Positions 24,671 to 38,100 of a stretch of DNA of 64,000 nt are shown one piece after another. Below the pieces are notes generated by a model, which worked only from the letters and a program-made list of their open reading frames with translations, was not told the DNA's origin and made no database searches. This stretch comes from Bugula neritina (lineage: Eukaryota > Bryozoa > Gymnolaemata > Cheilostomatida > Bugulidae). The stretch is from contig OZ037767.1 in assembly GCA_964035545.1 (NCBI GenBank), positions 2,612,680 through 2,676,679 on the forward strand, given 5' to 3'. Within the stretch, counting starts at the first letter, position 1; each line of letters starts with the position of its first letter. Made by a program: the position numbers and the translations under genes.

Positions 24671-27226
24671 CTAATTGATATCTCTGGCATGCTGCCAGCG
24701 ACTGTAGAGTGTCCTAGTGTGGTCCCAAAATACTAGACTAAGAACTGTGTGAGGTCCTAGTCTGAACAGACTAGCGGCCCAGCCTGCAATACAAGAATGA
24801 GCTTACAATATCTAATACAATTATGATTTATATAAAACTCTGCCAGTTTAACCACGAAATGCAGGCTTCTGAAAAATAGTAGTGCAGTTGCTTATAAGTA
24901 TAAAGTTTATTTCTCAATACTGTTCAATTGATGTCATAGGCTAACAAAATATCACTTCAAGGCCATCTATGTGTTTGGAAATACTTTATATACAGTTAGT
25001 AACTAGTAGTTAATGTTTAGTAGTTAGTAACTATCAGTTAGCTACTCAAACAATAAGTACCGAAAAGCTTGAATTTTTTTTGATGTTTTACTGTATTTTC
25101 TTGTGTAAGCAGATCTTCCAATTCTACTCATCAACTAACTTAGAATGACTTTATAATGTCTCACCTTTGTAGAATCCCCAGAGACCTTCCTTTGCGAATA
25201 TTTTATAGAAGCAATCCGTGAATCCCGAGTAGAGAACCCCACCTAACAGTCAGAGCACATGGTTACAACTTTTGAACAAATGCTAATATTTATATTCAAC
25301 AAAGCAAAACTAATTTAATCTTCCACTGTTCCACAACTAAGTTTTAGAGAAACTTATTTCCCATTGTTAATTTAATGTGTTTCTCAAGCTAACAAGCTAT
25401 TAAATTCTTGGATCAGTCAATACTTAAACAACAGATCTATGATCTTAAAACCTTAGCCTTAGGGCAAGACTTAGGAGTATTATATACAACACATTTACTC
25501 AGCAAAGCAATGATGACAAACTATATAGAAAGAAGAGTTATTCCACCTTTACTAGTAGCTCCAACGACTTTCTGATTGTACAGTCGAGTAGACACGACAT
25601 CAAAGGGGGTCATGCAGGCGACAATAGCACAACCGCTTAGTGTGCTAGCAGTAAATGGAATCATCAATGAATCAGGAGAAAACAACTACAACAAATGAAA
25701 GTAAGTTTTCTATTTGAGTTTGTAAACAATTTAAAGATAAATGACTCAACTATAGCTGTGGTACCAGACTTCACAGAAACAAAATGATATGCTAGCAATC
25801 TTTAAAAGAAACAATTCAAAAAGTAAATAAGTTCCATCAGTCATTAAATCAGCCATTTCAGAACAACTTTCAGCAGTAACTATTAAAATTGAGATATATG
25901 ACAAAACTAGCTAGAAAATGGCTTAGCAAAATTCCATAAGTTAGAAACCCACAAACTAGTATTGTTTTATAAGGAGCTCCAAGTTGGGGGTGACTGAGTG
26001 CAGTAGTTTGAGGTTCTTATGTTTGGAGAGGGGTTTCAATAAACCCCAACTCCAAACTCGAGAACGCCAACTCGGAGCTGCTTATAGGACAATTCCACAA
26101 ATTAAACTCACTTGGAGATTTACAATGTATTGTCTGGATTGAGAAAATGTGGACAGTTGAGTGGCTGATCCCACCATCACTCGGGCTACAGCTCCAGATG
26201 AGCCTAAACAGACAAACATGAAAAATATGAAACAGGTTTTTAAATGGCAATAAGTTCAAATAACATTGAATCAACGCATTATTATTATTATCATTATACT
26301 ATTAAAGAAAGGTTCCTAAATTACAAGCTACTACGAACCGCTGACTGACCTCTCCATAAACCCATGATGCCATACTGATTATAGATATTCTTCAGTGACG
26401 CAAATAAGCCATTACACTCATTCTGATATCCAACTGCTATGGAAAGGTTGGCTTTAGATTGCATATGTGTTTTGATCTAAAGATTTTTTCAAAACTATAG
26501 TTTACCATTTCAGTAAAATATTCCATCAATTAAAGTTTTGTAGCCAGTTTTGTAGCAGAAACGAATAGTATTTTATCAAAAAAATATATCAAAAATTTAA
26601 TTATCTCTCTCTGAACCAGAATTTAGATAACAGTAGATGCTAACCTTAGCACCATAGTTTCCATAGCAACAATCATAAAATTTAAATTTAATGTTGAATT
26701 TCCCTTTAAATTGGCCGTAATTAGTTTATCATCAAACATGTACAACTAATAGACTTTTAACCAAGTTACATACCAACTGCCATTTTTATTCTTAAGAATC
26801 CGTAAACAATAAGATGGACATACTCACCATATACATTGGACTTCCGAAAAATCCCCCAATTGTACCAGCGATAGCACCACACAAAACGCTTTTAGCCATT
26901 GTTATTTGTCCATCTTTATCACGTAGAAGTGAGTCGTTGAGAAGTTGAAATGAACCTAGCCGAAATCCATTCATGACAAACTGGTACATCAAAGCGGGCC
27001 CTATACCTTTTTGCAACGCACTGACTCCTTCGTGTCTAGCAACTGTTATAAATGCATGAAAGACATTTCGATAGTGAACTTGAAACTGTCCCTTAGCTTG
27101 GAGCTCGCCTTGCAGTTGCATACGAGTCTTGACAACTTCTAGCGGATTGGTGAAAAGAGCCGCCCCACAGGTAGATACACCACCAAACAAAAACTCCAAG
27201 AAAAGAGAATTTTTCGGCTTTTCCAT
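24671..27226 (-). CDS. SLC25A35: Mitochondrial carrier of the SLC25A34/35 group
   Basis: Inner-membrane solute carrier, 315 residues (human SLC25A35 is 300). Exons in transcript order: 27226-26828, 26476-26350, 26203-26112, 25685-25547, 25242-25165, 24783-24671; phases agree. Three carrier repeats are visible, with signature motifs NPLEVVKTRMQ, SPMYMIKTHMQ and TPFDVVSTRLY. The non-canonical second (Tyr for the acidic residue) and third (Ser for the basic residue) motifs resemble human SLC25A35 and support this subgroup. RNVFHAFITVARHEG and FRLGPHTVLSLVFWD are also near family consensus. The substrate is unknown; by subgroup similarity to yeast Oac1p a dicarboxylate or oxaloacetate-like anion is possible. 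SLC25A34 is the alternative name. Confidence 0.93.
25967..26087. repeat. Small inverted-repeat element (MITE-like)
   Basis: About 120 bp in an SLC25 intron: TATAAGGAGCTCCAAGTTGG at the left and its near reverse complement ending at TTATAGG on the right, with a second internal arm GGGTTTCAATAAACCCC. No target duplication could be fixed. Confidence 0.55.
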
Positions 27227-27379
27227 TTAGATAACTGCAACTGAAATAAAATACAACTCAAAATAAGAATGACAATTCTAAAAAAATGTTAATGTTTTGA
27301 CAACTAGTGAATTACATTCACAGTACTCAGTACTGGTAGTTTAATCAATGACTTTACTTTTAGTAACTGAAGCCGAATA

Positions 27380-28010
27380 TGAAATATCACTGTGAGTATC
27401 AATATGAAGATAATTGTATATTTATTTTATGTACAGGCTTGTACTTGTAGCATTATCATTATGTTTACTAATAGTATTACTATGTTTATTACTATTACTA
27501 TTAGTATAAGTATTACTACTACTTACTTTTATTACTAATACAGTAACACTAATACTGTAATAGTAATAATATTAATATTACTAAGTATTAGTATCACTAT
27601 TACTATGATACAATAACTATGGGCATGAGACAGACTGACTCAGTGACTGCGAGTGTGACTTATTCACGATTGTCTCATCAGTCAATGTCATCATCATGTT
27701 GAACTTGAAGTTATAGTCATTTTCATAGTCAAACTCATACTGATACTGAAAATGATGGTCATAATCATAATGTCAATAATAATAATTATAATATTGATAA
27801 TAATAATTATTTGATTTTATAATGATTATGATAATCATAATGATAATTATTAATCATAAGTGATAATCATAATTATACATTGACATAGTCATATAATAAA
27901 GATAACGGTGATAAGTAAGTTAATAACTATAACTGTAACTTACACTTACAGATGTGTAAACACTAAAAGTAAAACAGTAATCAGTAAATGTAATGACTAA
28001 TCTAATGTTA
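27380..28010. repeat. Degenerate short-period tract (family copy 2)
   Basis: Runs of TATTACTATTAGTA, TCATACTGATACTGA, ATAATAATTAT and AACTATAACTGTAACTTACAC in drifting order, about 150 bp upstream of the SLC25 start. The order of blocks looks like a reverse-oriented relative of copies 1 and 4. Confidence 0.55.
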
Positions 28011-28914
28011 AGCCCAAGGCCAATGGCCAATGGGCAATGGCCGTAACACTAACGGTAAGCTTAAGTCCTGGTCCAGGTCTGAGCATAGCTCTAAGACTAG
28101 AACTTAATTAGATTTCATTACATGTAATAACTATAAGATATAACCATTATATCATATATAACATTAATTAAGCTTAAATAAATAACCAAGTCTAATTATT
28201 TTACTTTTACTTCTAGAGAAGCACATGTGCAATGAAGTGTGCGAGATGAGCTTGATCTCTCCACATCAGTTTTCAAGTCATCGGAGACATCCGTTTATTT
28301 TACAAATAGAATTAGATGAGTCCAGAGTTTGGACTCTAGGAGCTACATTTATTATTCTATTACAGACTGACGTTATTTTTGAAAATTGATGTAAAGTGTT
28401 GGGAAATCAATTTAAATATTTAATTTAATCAAGTAGTTACCTTTATCCTGGCAGTTTTGTAACTTGACACTTGTAGACAGGCCACAAGCTACAGCCCATT
28501 ATTTTACTTCTTACTTGCAAGTTGCATGCATTACGTTCAATAATAAAGGAGATAACTCTACAGTCATAACATGATGACTGGCACTTGTATGAAACAAGCT
28601 GCTTGAATAGCGGAGGTTCAAATAAATATCGAATCATGGACTATGAAACTTAACTTGGTGAAAGCTGTATCCAATAGAAGATCCCAGCAACGTGAGGTGC
28701 GGAACTACAATGTTTGATGAAGAGCACAGTGAAATGTCAACAACTGCAACTTTCGCTTTGCAATCCAACAACAACTGTATTACTGGTACACAATTTAAAT
28801 CATTTCTAATGTGATTTTTAATTTAAATTGAGTTTTGTAGAATAAGCATATTTTAGTTAAATTTTTGCATTTACTTATTCAGAATTCGCTTTTTAAATTT
28901 ACAATACTTCTTAC

Positions 28915-29290
28915 TTCTTGGAGTTACACTTCAGTTACACTTACTGTTAGTGTTACTGTTAGTGAGACTGAGTACTTATAGTTATTTAGTTATTAAGTGA
29001 TTAACGTTTATACTTATAGTTATTATAATTCTTACGCTTAGCACAGATCAGATTGACAATGAATTTTACATTTACTTCTAGTTTTACATTGAAACTACAA
29101 GTATAACTAACATTAAATTTAATAAACATTTACATTAGATCTGATAATCACTAAAATGATAATGATAATCAGATCATAAATTAATCATTTTTACAGGTAG
29201 TATTAATTTAAATAATATCAAAATTAAATTCAATATGATAATATTTCATACTGGTAGTTATAATACTGTTACTATTCATGCTTATACTCA
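28915..29290. repeat. Degenerate short-period tract (family copy 3)
   Basis: Words such as CTTATAGTTATTTAGTTATTAAG, GTTACTGTTAGTG and TTACTTCTAGTTTTACA recur irregularly, resembling the other tracts but more decayed. Confidence 0.45.
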
Positions 29291-32198
29291 ATATTGTGGT
29301 GCCAAGCATTTATATTGTGTTGTTGATTTGTAATGAATAAATATCAGTTTATGTCTTTATATTTGACATTAGAAATCACAAAAAGTATCCTTAAAAGAAT
29401 GCCATTATGTGATAGGCTAGCTATTAACATTAATCAATTGAAATGATATCTAACATCTGTTCATTAATGTAGTACTAAGCAAAGTGCTAAGAGCTCAGCT
29501 TGATTAAATTTGAGTTCAAAACTTCATTTGTATAAAAGTTGCATATTTTTACTATGCTAATATTTAGCTGTAGTTTAAGTGTGTTGTGATCTTGAAGTAA
29601 CCTACAAACTGAATATATGTATATCAATTGTAAATATTATGTTTTCATGCTGATCAGTTTGCTGTTATAAGACATTTGTCAACATTGTTTAAAAGTATTT
29701 GATTTATTAATAATAATGTAAAGATTTAATAAAACCTAATGATTTGATCTAATAAATTAGAGTGAAATATTTTTTTTAATTTTGTATTAGCTTTAGCAAG
29801 CTTCAACCTCAATTTTCTAAAAGAAAACCCGTCTTTGCTTATGTTACTGAAACACTGATTGCAGTCAGTACAAATTAGTATAGGCAAGTAATGCCATAAA
29901 TACTGAAACCTTTTTGTATGACGTCTTTTTATGCTATTCTTTGTTCTGTAGCTGCTTTTCTATTTGCTAAATCACTAAGGCTGGTGGCGTTTAACACGTG
30001 CTGTTAGATAACAGTAAGTGTGTGTAAATTACGAGATACCATCTAGCTTACACATGTATATGGTTATGAAGATGTGGTTTCTGTTAGTACAGGTTTTTCT
30101 ACGATGTTAGGGTAAATAAATTATGTTTATAGTATTGAACTTTCAACTGTTCCCTCTATAAAATATTATATAGAAATATCAGTATGCTTAATTAGTTTAA
30201 CTTCCCTTCTTGTAGATTTTGTTCAATTTCTTTAGTGCTTGTTTTATAAGTTTTTTTTTTAAGAAAAATTTGGTTCTAAAATAAAATAGTAGTAGTTATA
30301 TTGCTATGTATCTCCATTTTAGTGTTTTTATTGTAAACTTCTTAATAATTATTATACCTGGTTTTCATATGATCACTATACCCAAAGGATTTACAATTTA
30401 AGAACATGGAGCATTCAATTTTAACATAAGCCTACCTCTATCAGTAACATAAAATAGAGTTACTTACCAACAAGCTTTTGAAGTTTTCAATTGAATATTA
30501 ATATAAGTACAATTAAAAATACTATCATAAGTTTAGCTTTAGATTATGCAATGTTTGCCAAAGCCTGTTAAGTAAAGTATTATTAATTTATGTTTACTTT
30601 TGTAAATATTTGTCAATGGGTGAGGTCACTCAGCTAATAAATCTTCAAGTTAAGGAATGTCAACAATCACTATTGAATATTAAATTATGAATGGAGCTGA
30701 GAGTTTTCTACCCTAATTGAGTTAGATTGAGGTAATTTACTGACGTCTATAGTACGTCGTATATTTCTATGTACAAACTATTAATAAGTAGTCTTGATGC
30801 AGTGCATTTATTAGTAGCTTATTTATACTCATTTTTATGACCTTTTTTCAATGGGTTCCAGTTTGAAGTAAAAAGTTTTTGGGTGATATAAATTTTAAAA
30901 TTATAATTTTAATATAATGTATAATATATTTTTTGAATATTTAACATGATATTCCGTGCCATAATTGACAACTCCATGGCTAATTTCTAATAAATTTATC
31001 AGAAAAGTCACCAGTAGGCTATTGAACTTTTGAAAGCTAGTTGTTGTTATACGTTTTAGGGATTTGATCAGTCACCTTTATTATGAAAATTATGAACTCA
31101 AGTAACTAAGTTGGTATTTTTTATGCAATATTTTAAAAGTTTTCAAATGTAATTAACTTTACTGCCCTGGAGTTATGCGTTGAATACTGTTTCCATTCAA
31201 CATTCTGTTTTTATATTAGGTGAATTTCTGGTCAACTATAATAATTGGTATATTTATTCATAAGTTGTGTATAATATTTAATTTCTATAGAGCTTTGTTA
31301 TAGGGCTTGCACAATGTATAAAAAAGGCGATTTGCCCTCACAGTTTTGCTAACCAAGTATGTATATAGATAAATACAAGGCAAATATAGTTCACTGTTGT
31401 AGTGTACTGCATAAAGGAAACTCATTGAGTATAACTGTATAAAGAATCTTAGCTTGTTGTTATTACAAAACCTATTGCTAGCATTATTTGCTGTAATAGG
31501 CGTTGGACAAAATTTACTAATTGAGAAGACATCCTGAGAGCGACGATAAAAGATCTTGTATTTATTGTTAATTCTTAAATATATTATGCAATATTAGGAA
31601 TTATATCTGTGGCAATTTGTTTAATGCGTTTTGCGGCTGCATTTATAAATAAAATGTACTGAATTTTATCATGTATCAAATAAACTGCAAACTATCATTG
31701 TTTTGGTACTTTAGATAAAGTATTTAATTATTTGCTTTTTATTGTCGCAGAAATTTACTTACACCAAATAGTAAACTATAGTCCCAAATGCTACGTAGCC
31801 TAAACTGATGTAACCTAACTAACAACATAGTCGCTGTAACTGGGACCACTTTCCCAGTCCACAAGTAGCAATACTAACTTTGCACACCCTTTTATCCTCT
31901 TTGTGGGTTAAAGTAGTTTGTTTGTTGGGTGGGTGAATTGACACTAATAGACCCAGTATAGCGTATAGTCCATTATACTGCGTTACAATAGGCCGACTGC
32001 TACAGTTTACTGTTTGCAGTGTATCTAAGGCATAATCTAATTAATTGTCAAGTACTGCTATCAGCTACAAGCTCTCCATTCATAGAAGGTATTTATCGGC
32101 TGCCTTCGTGCACTGCTGCCGAAACAGTCAACAGCGGCAGCATGAGGGGCTCACCGTCATCCACTGCTACCTTTGTATACTCTTACAGGGACATCATC

Positions 32199-35100
32199 AT
32201 GCCGTCTGGGTCTAGGAAATCATCAGCTAAGGCAGATAATACAGATGTGGAGCTGAGTTCTTGTATAAAAGAGGTAAGATTGTGAAAATTGTTGCAGTTA
32301 TGCTATACTTTTCACATTTGTTTATAGAAAAATCATGCAGTTTCTTCAAATATATTATTCACAGCATAAATTGGAAAACTTGGTGCTTATAGTTATACTT
32401 GTGACTGCAAACATTTAATAAGAAGTAAGCTCTGATAAAATAAAGTAAGATTTTATTAGAATAGAATGGACTATATAATACTCATACTGGATATTTTATA
32501 TTTGATGTATATGAAAACCCCCTTGACAAGTTGATTAGACTTAGTGCACAAGTTGCTGCCGAATAAACTTCTGTATTTCTATTAATATCTTGTGGAGCTT
32601 TTACTTTTAGCTAGTTTAAGGCCAAATGTAGTGTTTTAAGGTTAATGGATGTTTGTTCAGTAAACATAGTATTCTCTGACAGCATAGTAAACATGATATA
32701 TCATGCTTACTATTCTTTGGCTCTCTTATTCCTCAGATGTAAATTTTTATATATTTTCATATGCAGTTGGTAGTATTTTCATAGAGTTGGTGTGCAAACT
32801 TAAAGTTACCTAAGATAGAGATAATTTCGAGAAACTTGGGTGCATAAAATAGCCTCAGCGTATGCTAATAGTAATTACATTAGGGGAGGTCTAGGCTACG
32901 TAAATAATCTCGTCAACTTCAATATAGCTACTTAGGCTTTTCATTCCTATATACCTGCTTATAGACAGCAGCCACTGGGTGTCGCTGTCTATTCATTTAC
33001 CTACAAGCAATTTATCACCACAGGTAGCTAAATGGGTGCATTAATTCATGTTTATTTACTATTCTATTCATGACCTACTGCATTGATTTCTAATGTGACA
33101 TTGATTTCTTATGGTGTTGGGTTGCGATCTCTATCAGATACAAAAACAAAGTTAATTGCTATTCATTCCTGGTCTCACATTACCTGACCGCTACAAAGAA
33201 ATAGCTAGACACTCTATACCACTGTACTTAGTAATCTGCAACTTGAGCTTCTGCATTTGTTAACATTTTTAATTCACATTTTTAACAGCTTTTCACTTGC
33301 TACTTTTGTGGTCGAAAATTGTTTGCAAATATAATAGTGGAATCAAAATCTATTTTGGCCCCTGTACTGTGTGTAGGTGCTTTTGAAATTTAAAAAATTT
33401 GCTAATAAATATTTAAACAGAATGTGTTACACTTTTGTAATACATTAATGTAATACACTAATGCAATGTTTATCACAAGGTTTGTATAAATATGTTGAAA
33501 TATTATTGCAGTACCTGGAAGTGAAGAAGCTGAATGAAACCGTCCACACCTTTATAGAAGAATGCCAGCGCTATGGCTTTAAACTGCCTGAGTCTGCCGG
33601 TGGTAGAGGGGGCAGCCCTAAATGGGTTACTATTCATGTTAGTTCACTCTTCTAGTCTTGCCTATTATTGCATTTTTTCTATTAATGAGTAAAATTCCAA
33701 GTTTTGCTGAGTTTTATGAGTAAAAGTTGTTGTAAAGCCAAGACTTAATATAAAGATGGAGATTACTTGGCTAATTTTAATATAAAAACTTGACTGTCAG
33801 TAGAGTTGAATTAATGCTACACCTACAGTTTATTCTAGAACCATCTTTTCAAACTCTGAAGCTGAAACTTATACTCTAACCTGTTTGCTCAGGTGGAGAT
33901 GATGAGACTGTTTACCCAGGGATCATTTCACGAGTTCTTTCAACTGTGGGATGAGCATCTCTCAGACCCTGTGAAACAGGATGTGACATCACAGAAACTC
34001 GAGTTCAGGCTGAATGTTTATTTTGCCGTGTATCCACTTCTAAAAGGCAGTGCATTGGGAAATCAGGTAGAACTTTCCTTTGTATTGGAACTCTTCTAAT
34101 CTTTTTACAACTTATTCCAGAACCTTCTAGCATGTGTTCTATTTCCATGCTGACTTACTTCTGTGGAGTTAGTTACTCATCTCTTAGTCGCATCAAACTG
34201 ATGATTGTGTTAATGTACTGTAAAACAACTCATAACACTACCTCCTTTACACTAGAGATCATCATACTATTCTATGGTAATACACCATACATGTGTGACT
34301 CTTGTAGTCCCCCACATCCATGCTGGAGCAGGGAATGGCCAACATGAAGTATTATCTGGAGACTAAAGGGTCAAATCTGAGTCAATCCGCAGAATTTTTG
34401 CCATTTTTCGCTCTCCCCTTTATACCCAACCCGAGGTCACACCCATCTCTGCAAGAAATATTTCAGGTTGGGATCTTTATGCTGGACTATGTGATACATT
34501 CTTTGTATACTGTTTAAATATCAGAGGCTTATTTAGTATCACTTTAGCTTGTGGCTAGAAACATTTCTCACTATTAAATGTGCATCAATGATGGCCAACA
34601 CACATCTCGGTGGTTAACTGAAACATATTGAGTTTCTGATGTCATTTTTGAAGGCCAATGTGGTTTAGGCAAAGGAAATCCTTGGCTCTTTAAAGCTTTA
34701 GCATCACAAAACTTATAACCTAAAACAACCCAAGTTTTAGCTTCCAATCTATTATAGCATTCTATTAGACAGTTGAATAGTTTGAGTATAAATGTTTTAC
34801 TTCACACCGTAGGATTCGTGGACCTCCGAGCTTCAGTCTACTCTGGATGATTTCTTGTCAGAAGCACTCCGTTCCTCTTCTAAGCCGAGATTATACGAGA
34901 TTTTTGTGGCCGGGACTAGTGAACAAGGTGAGAGGTAACCATAGTAACTAAGGTTTGTTAGCATATGGTTGCTATGGTAACCGTGGTTGCCATGGTGATG
35001 ACTAACTGAATATATTAGCACTAACTGTGGATGCCATAGTAACTGTTTAGAGTGGTTTAAAATAGCGGAAATGTGAAACTTTAAACATTCTGGCTCTGTT

Positions 35101-38100
35101 TATTTGATTGGGATATGTCAAGGTCAAATATTGTTGAAACAGTTGTGTGGACTGTAGGTCATGATAGCTGGTGGATGGTGACAATGTTTAGATGTTAACT
35201 AGGTTGTTGTTTCAGCTAATGAATTTGAGTAAAGTTTACCATATTTAAATTTCTGCCTTGTTAAATTTCCTGTAGGTAAAAGTTTAATTATATTTCCTGC
35301 TGCGTAGGTAAAAATTTAGTTAAGATTATTATTATGCAGGTAAAATTTTAGTGATCTATGCTATTATGCAGGTAATAAATTATCCCAAAAGCAAACTCAG
35401 CAGCAAATATATGACTCTGAAAAGAGAGCTATGATGTACAACAGAAAATACCAGAAACTGCAGGCTGATTATCATAGCCTCATAAGTATAGCGGCTGATC
35501 TTATAGACTCTTTAGAGCAAGCTGTGCAAGGCCACCCTGTAAGTATGAGATGAGATACAGAACGGCTTTTAGGCTAAACTATTCTGTAACAATCCAATTT
35601 GCTATACTATTTGCATTGTTTGTATATAACTGTGCTACTGCATATACAATAAGTCTCTTGATATTGATCCAGCTAGGGTGGGACTGAAATTCCTCTAAAG
35701 TTGTCATGACTCTACACAATATCTCCACACTTCTATCATTTGGGATTTGCATAATCAATATAAATGTTCTATAATAGTTGTCTTTTTATATCGGAGCTAT
35801 GCACTTTAATAATGGTTAACACTGTTTTGAACTTTTTCATTCGAAAAATCATATCATAAAAATATAATGAGCTGCTTCGACTGAAAAGACCTAATTTTCA
35901 TGCTGACGTATGTAATACGCTGGGTTCTACTTCACATCACACCTTCTGATTATATTTTCTGCAGATTGATATGGATTTCCTGCAAACAATGTGTGAACGA
36001 TTGTTTGCTAATCAGCTTCACCAGAGTGTGTCAGCGAGTGTAGATCTAAGGCGTCCGGGGACGGCTGGTAACATGCTCCGACAATCTATAGCCGTCAACA
36101 AGGTACTTAGTCTATGTTTCCAAACATGCTGCAACCAGCAGTTCAGCATGTAATGTAATATAATGATTATGATATAATGCAATATATTACATAATATTAG
36201 AATATATACAGAGCTCACTATGCAAAGAGAACTCTAAGGATTGTTCTGCAAAACCCACACTTTTGGAAATATCTGTGGAAAGTGTTGAGGTGCAAATTTG
36301 GGTCTGAATTTCTTATGAAATGTTGAGATAATTTCTATTTGTTTTTTATTATTCAAAATTTTGTTCTGTTCTATTCTAACTGATTTACTTTAAGCTGCTG
36401 TTCTTGATTTGCGTACATATTTTACTTTCAAAGAAAAACTTCTCTGTGAATTTCTGTACCCCATTTACAATATTATTATTATTATAGCATCAGTATGTAA
36501 GAAAGTTGATATATACAACTGCAGGTAAATGCTGCAGTCGTGGACCACCTGCATATGGGAGATATAGACTATGATAAAGTAAAGTACGTGATGACGGATG
36601 GAGAGAATGAACAAAGAGCGTTGCTGCTTCAAGCATTGCGATGGGTACGCCAATACCAAGCACTATTAGCCTGTCTTACAAAGACATTATCATTGCTTTC
36701 ATGTCATATAAAAAGTAATATACACATTTTTAAGCAGCTGCTACTTAAATTAATTCGTATTGAAAGTGTTAGATTTGGTTGGGTGCTGACTATATAATAA
36801 GAATCACTTATTCCAGAGCCAATTTGCTTTGAAGTTGTCTTTCCATTTAAGCATGTCCTATGAAGAGTTGTCTACTCTAACATATGGCTTGCTTTTTGCC
36901 CTAGGCCTTTTGTTCCTAACACTTGTGAGTCAATGTAGCTTACAAGAGTATAATTTAAATGGGATTTCAGCCAAAAAAAGTTATTTACAAATTAGAATAT
37001 AATCTATTATAAAGATATAACTGCATATGTTTTCAGTACTTTTCAGCTTTTACCATCACAAATCATTTAAACATGGTCAAAGATTCTGTTTTATTCGGTG
37101 ATGCTACGTAATATTATGTTGTTGCAATAATATGGTGAACTATGGGGCACTTATAGGCGTATGCTTTATTGATATCCGTTTTACTAAGTACCTCATTGAT
37201 ATCTTCAGTATAGTTTTACCACATTACTACTTCTAGAAACTGACAAAAGCTGCTCCGAATGAGAGAGATCAAGTTCTCACAGCTTTCATCAGACATGACC
37301 TCCTGGGGTGTACACAGCCAGGGGTTCACAGGGTAAGATTTATTGTCAGCATTGGGGGGGGGGGGGGGCGAGGGGAATCATGGTATGAAACCAAGTGATT
37401 CTATAAAATACCATACTATATACCTGTAGTTTGGCTGTATGGTAAAACTGTTGGACAACATATGTTAGGACATTGTAACCAATGAACTAAAATTTCTTTA
37501 TAGTTATAGTATAGGGGTTATAGTTCAATGATTGTAGCCATCACATTGTGACTGTCACATTATAGTCATTGCATTGTAACCATTATATCATACTTGTTAC
37601 ATCATGATTCTTATATCATGACTGTTAGATTGTGTCCGTTATATCTTGATTGGTTAATTACTGTGACTTGTGACACTGTTACTTGTGACATTGTGACCGT
37701 GACATTGTGACCGTGACATTATGACCGTGACATTGTGACACTGTGACATTGTGACCGTGACATTGTGACCGTGACATTGTGACTGTGACCGTGACACTGT
37801 GACATTGTGACCGTGACATTGTGACCGTGACATTGTGACTGTGACCGTGACACCGTGACACTGTGACCGTGACATTGTGACCGTGACATTGTGACCGTGA
37901 CATTGTGACCGTGACACTGTGACCGTGACATTGTGACTATTACAGAGGGGAATGATGTCACTGTTCAGATGTGAAGATGAGGTTGTCAAACAATACACTG
38001 CTAGATTATTTAATGCCTTCGCTAGTCTCTCTAAAGGTAAGTTTGTACACTGTAGTAGCTTAGTCAAGGGGGAGGGGGGGTTAGCTTTATATCCACCCTT

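Larger units (their letters stand above)
27227..32198. other. Gene-poor 5-kb divergent spacer
   Basis: Between the divergent SLC25 carrier and ARMC9. It holds two degenerate short-period tracts (below), a GGCCAATGGCCAATGGGC patch near 28020 containing CCAAT boxes, and otherwise AT-rich unique-looking DNA. ORFs here are short and show no family resemblance. 5' UTR exons of either flanking gene may be hidden here. Confidence 0.5.

Noticed and set aside
36018-36218. Minus-strand ORF opposite an ARMC9 exon
   Set aside because: It is an antisense shadow of exon 35965-36102 extended into intron.
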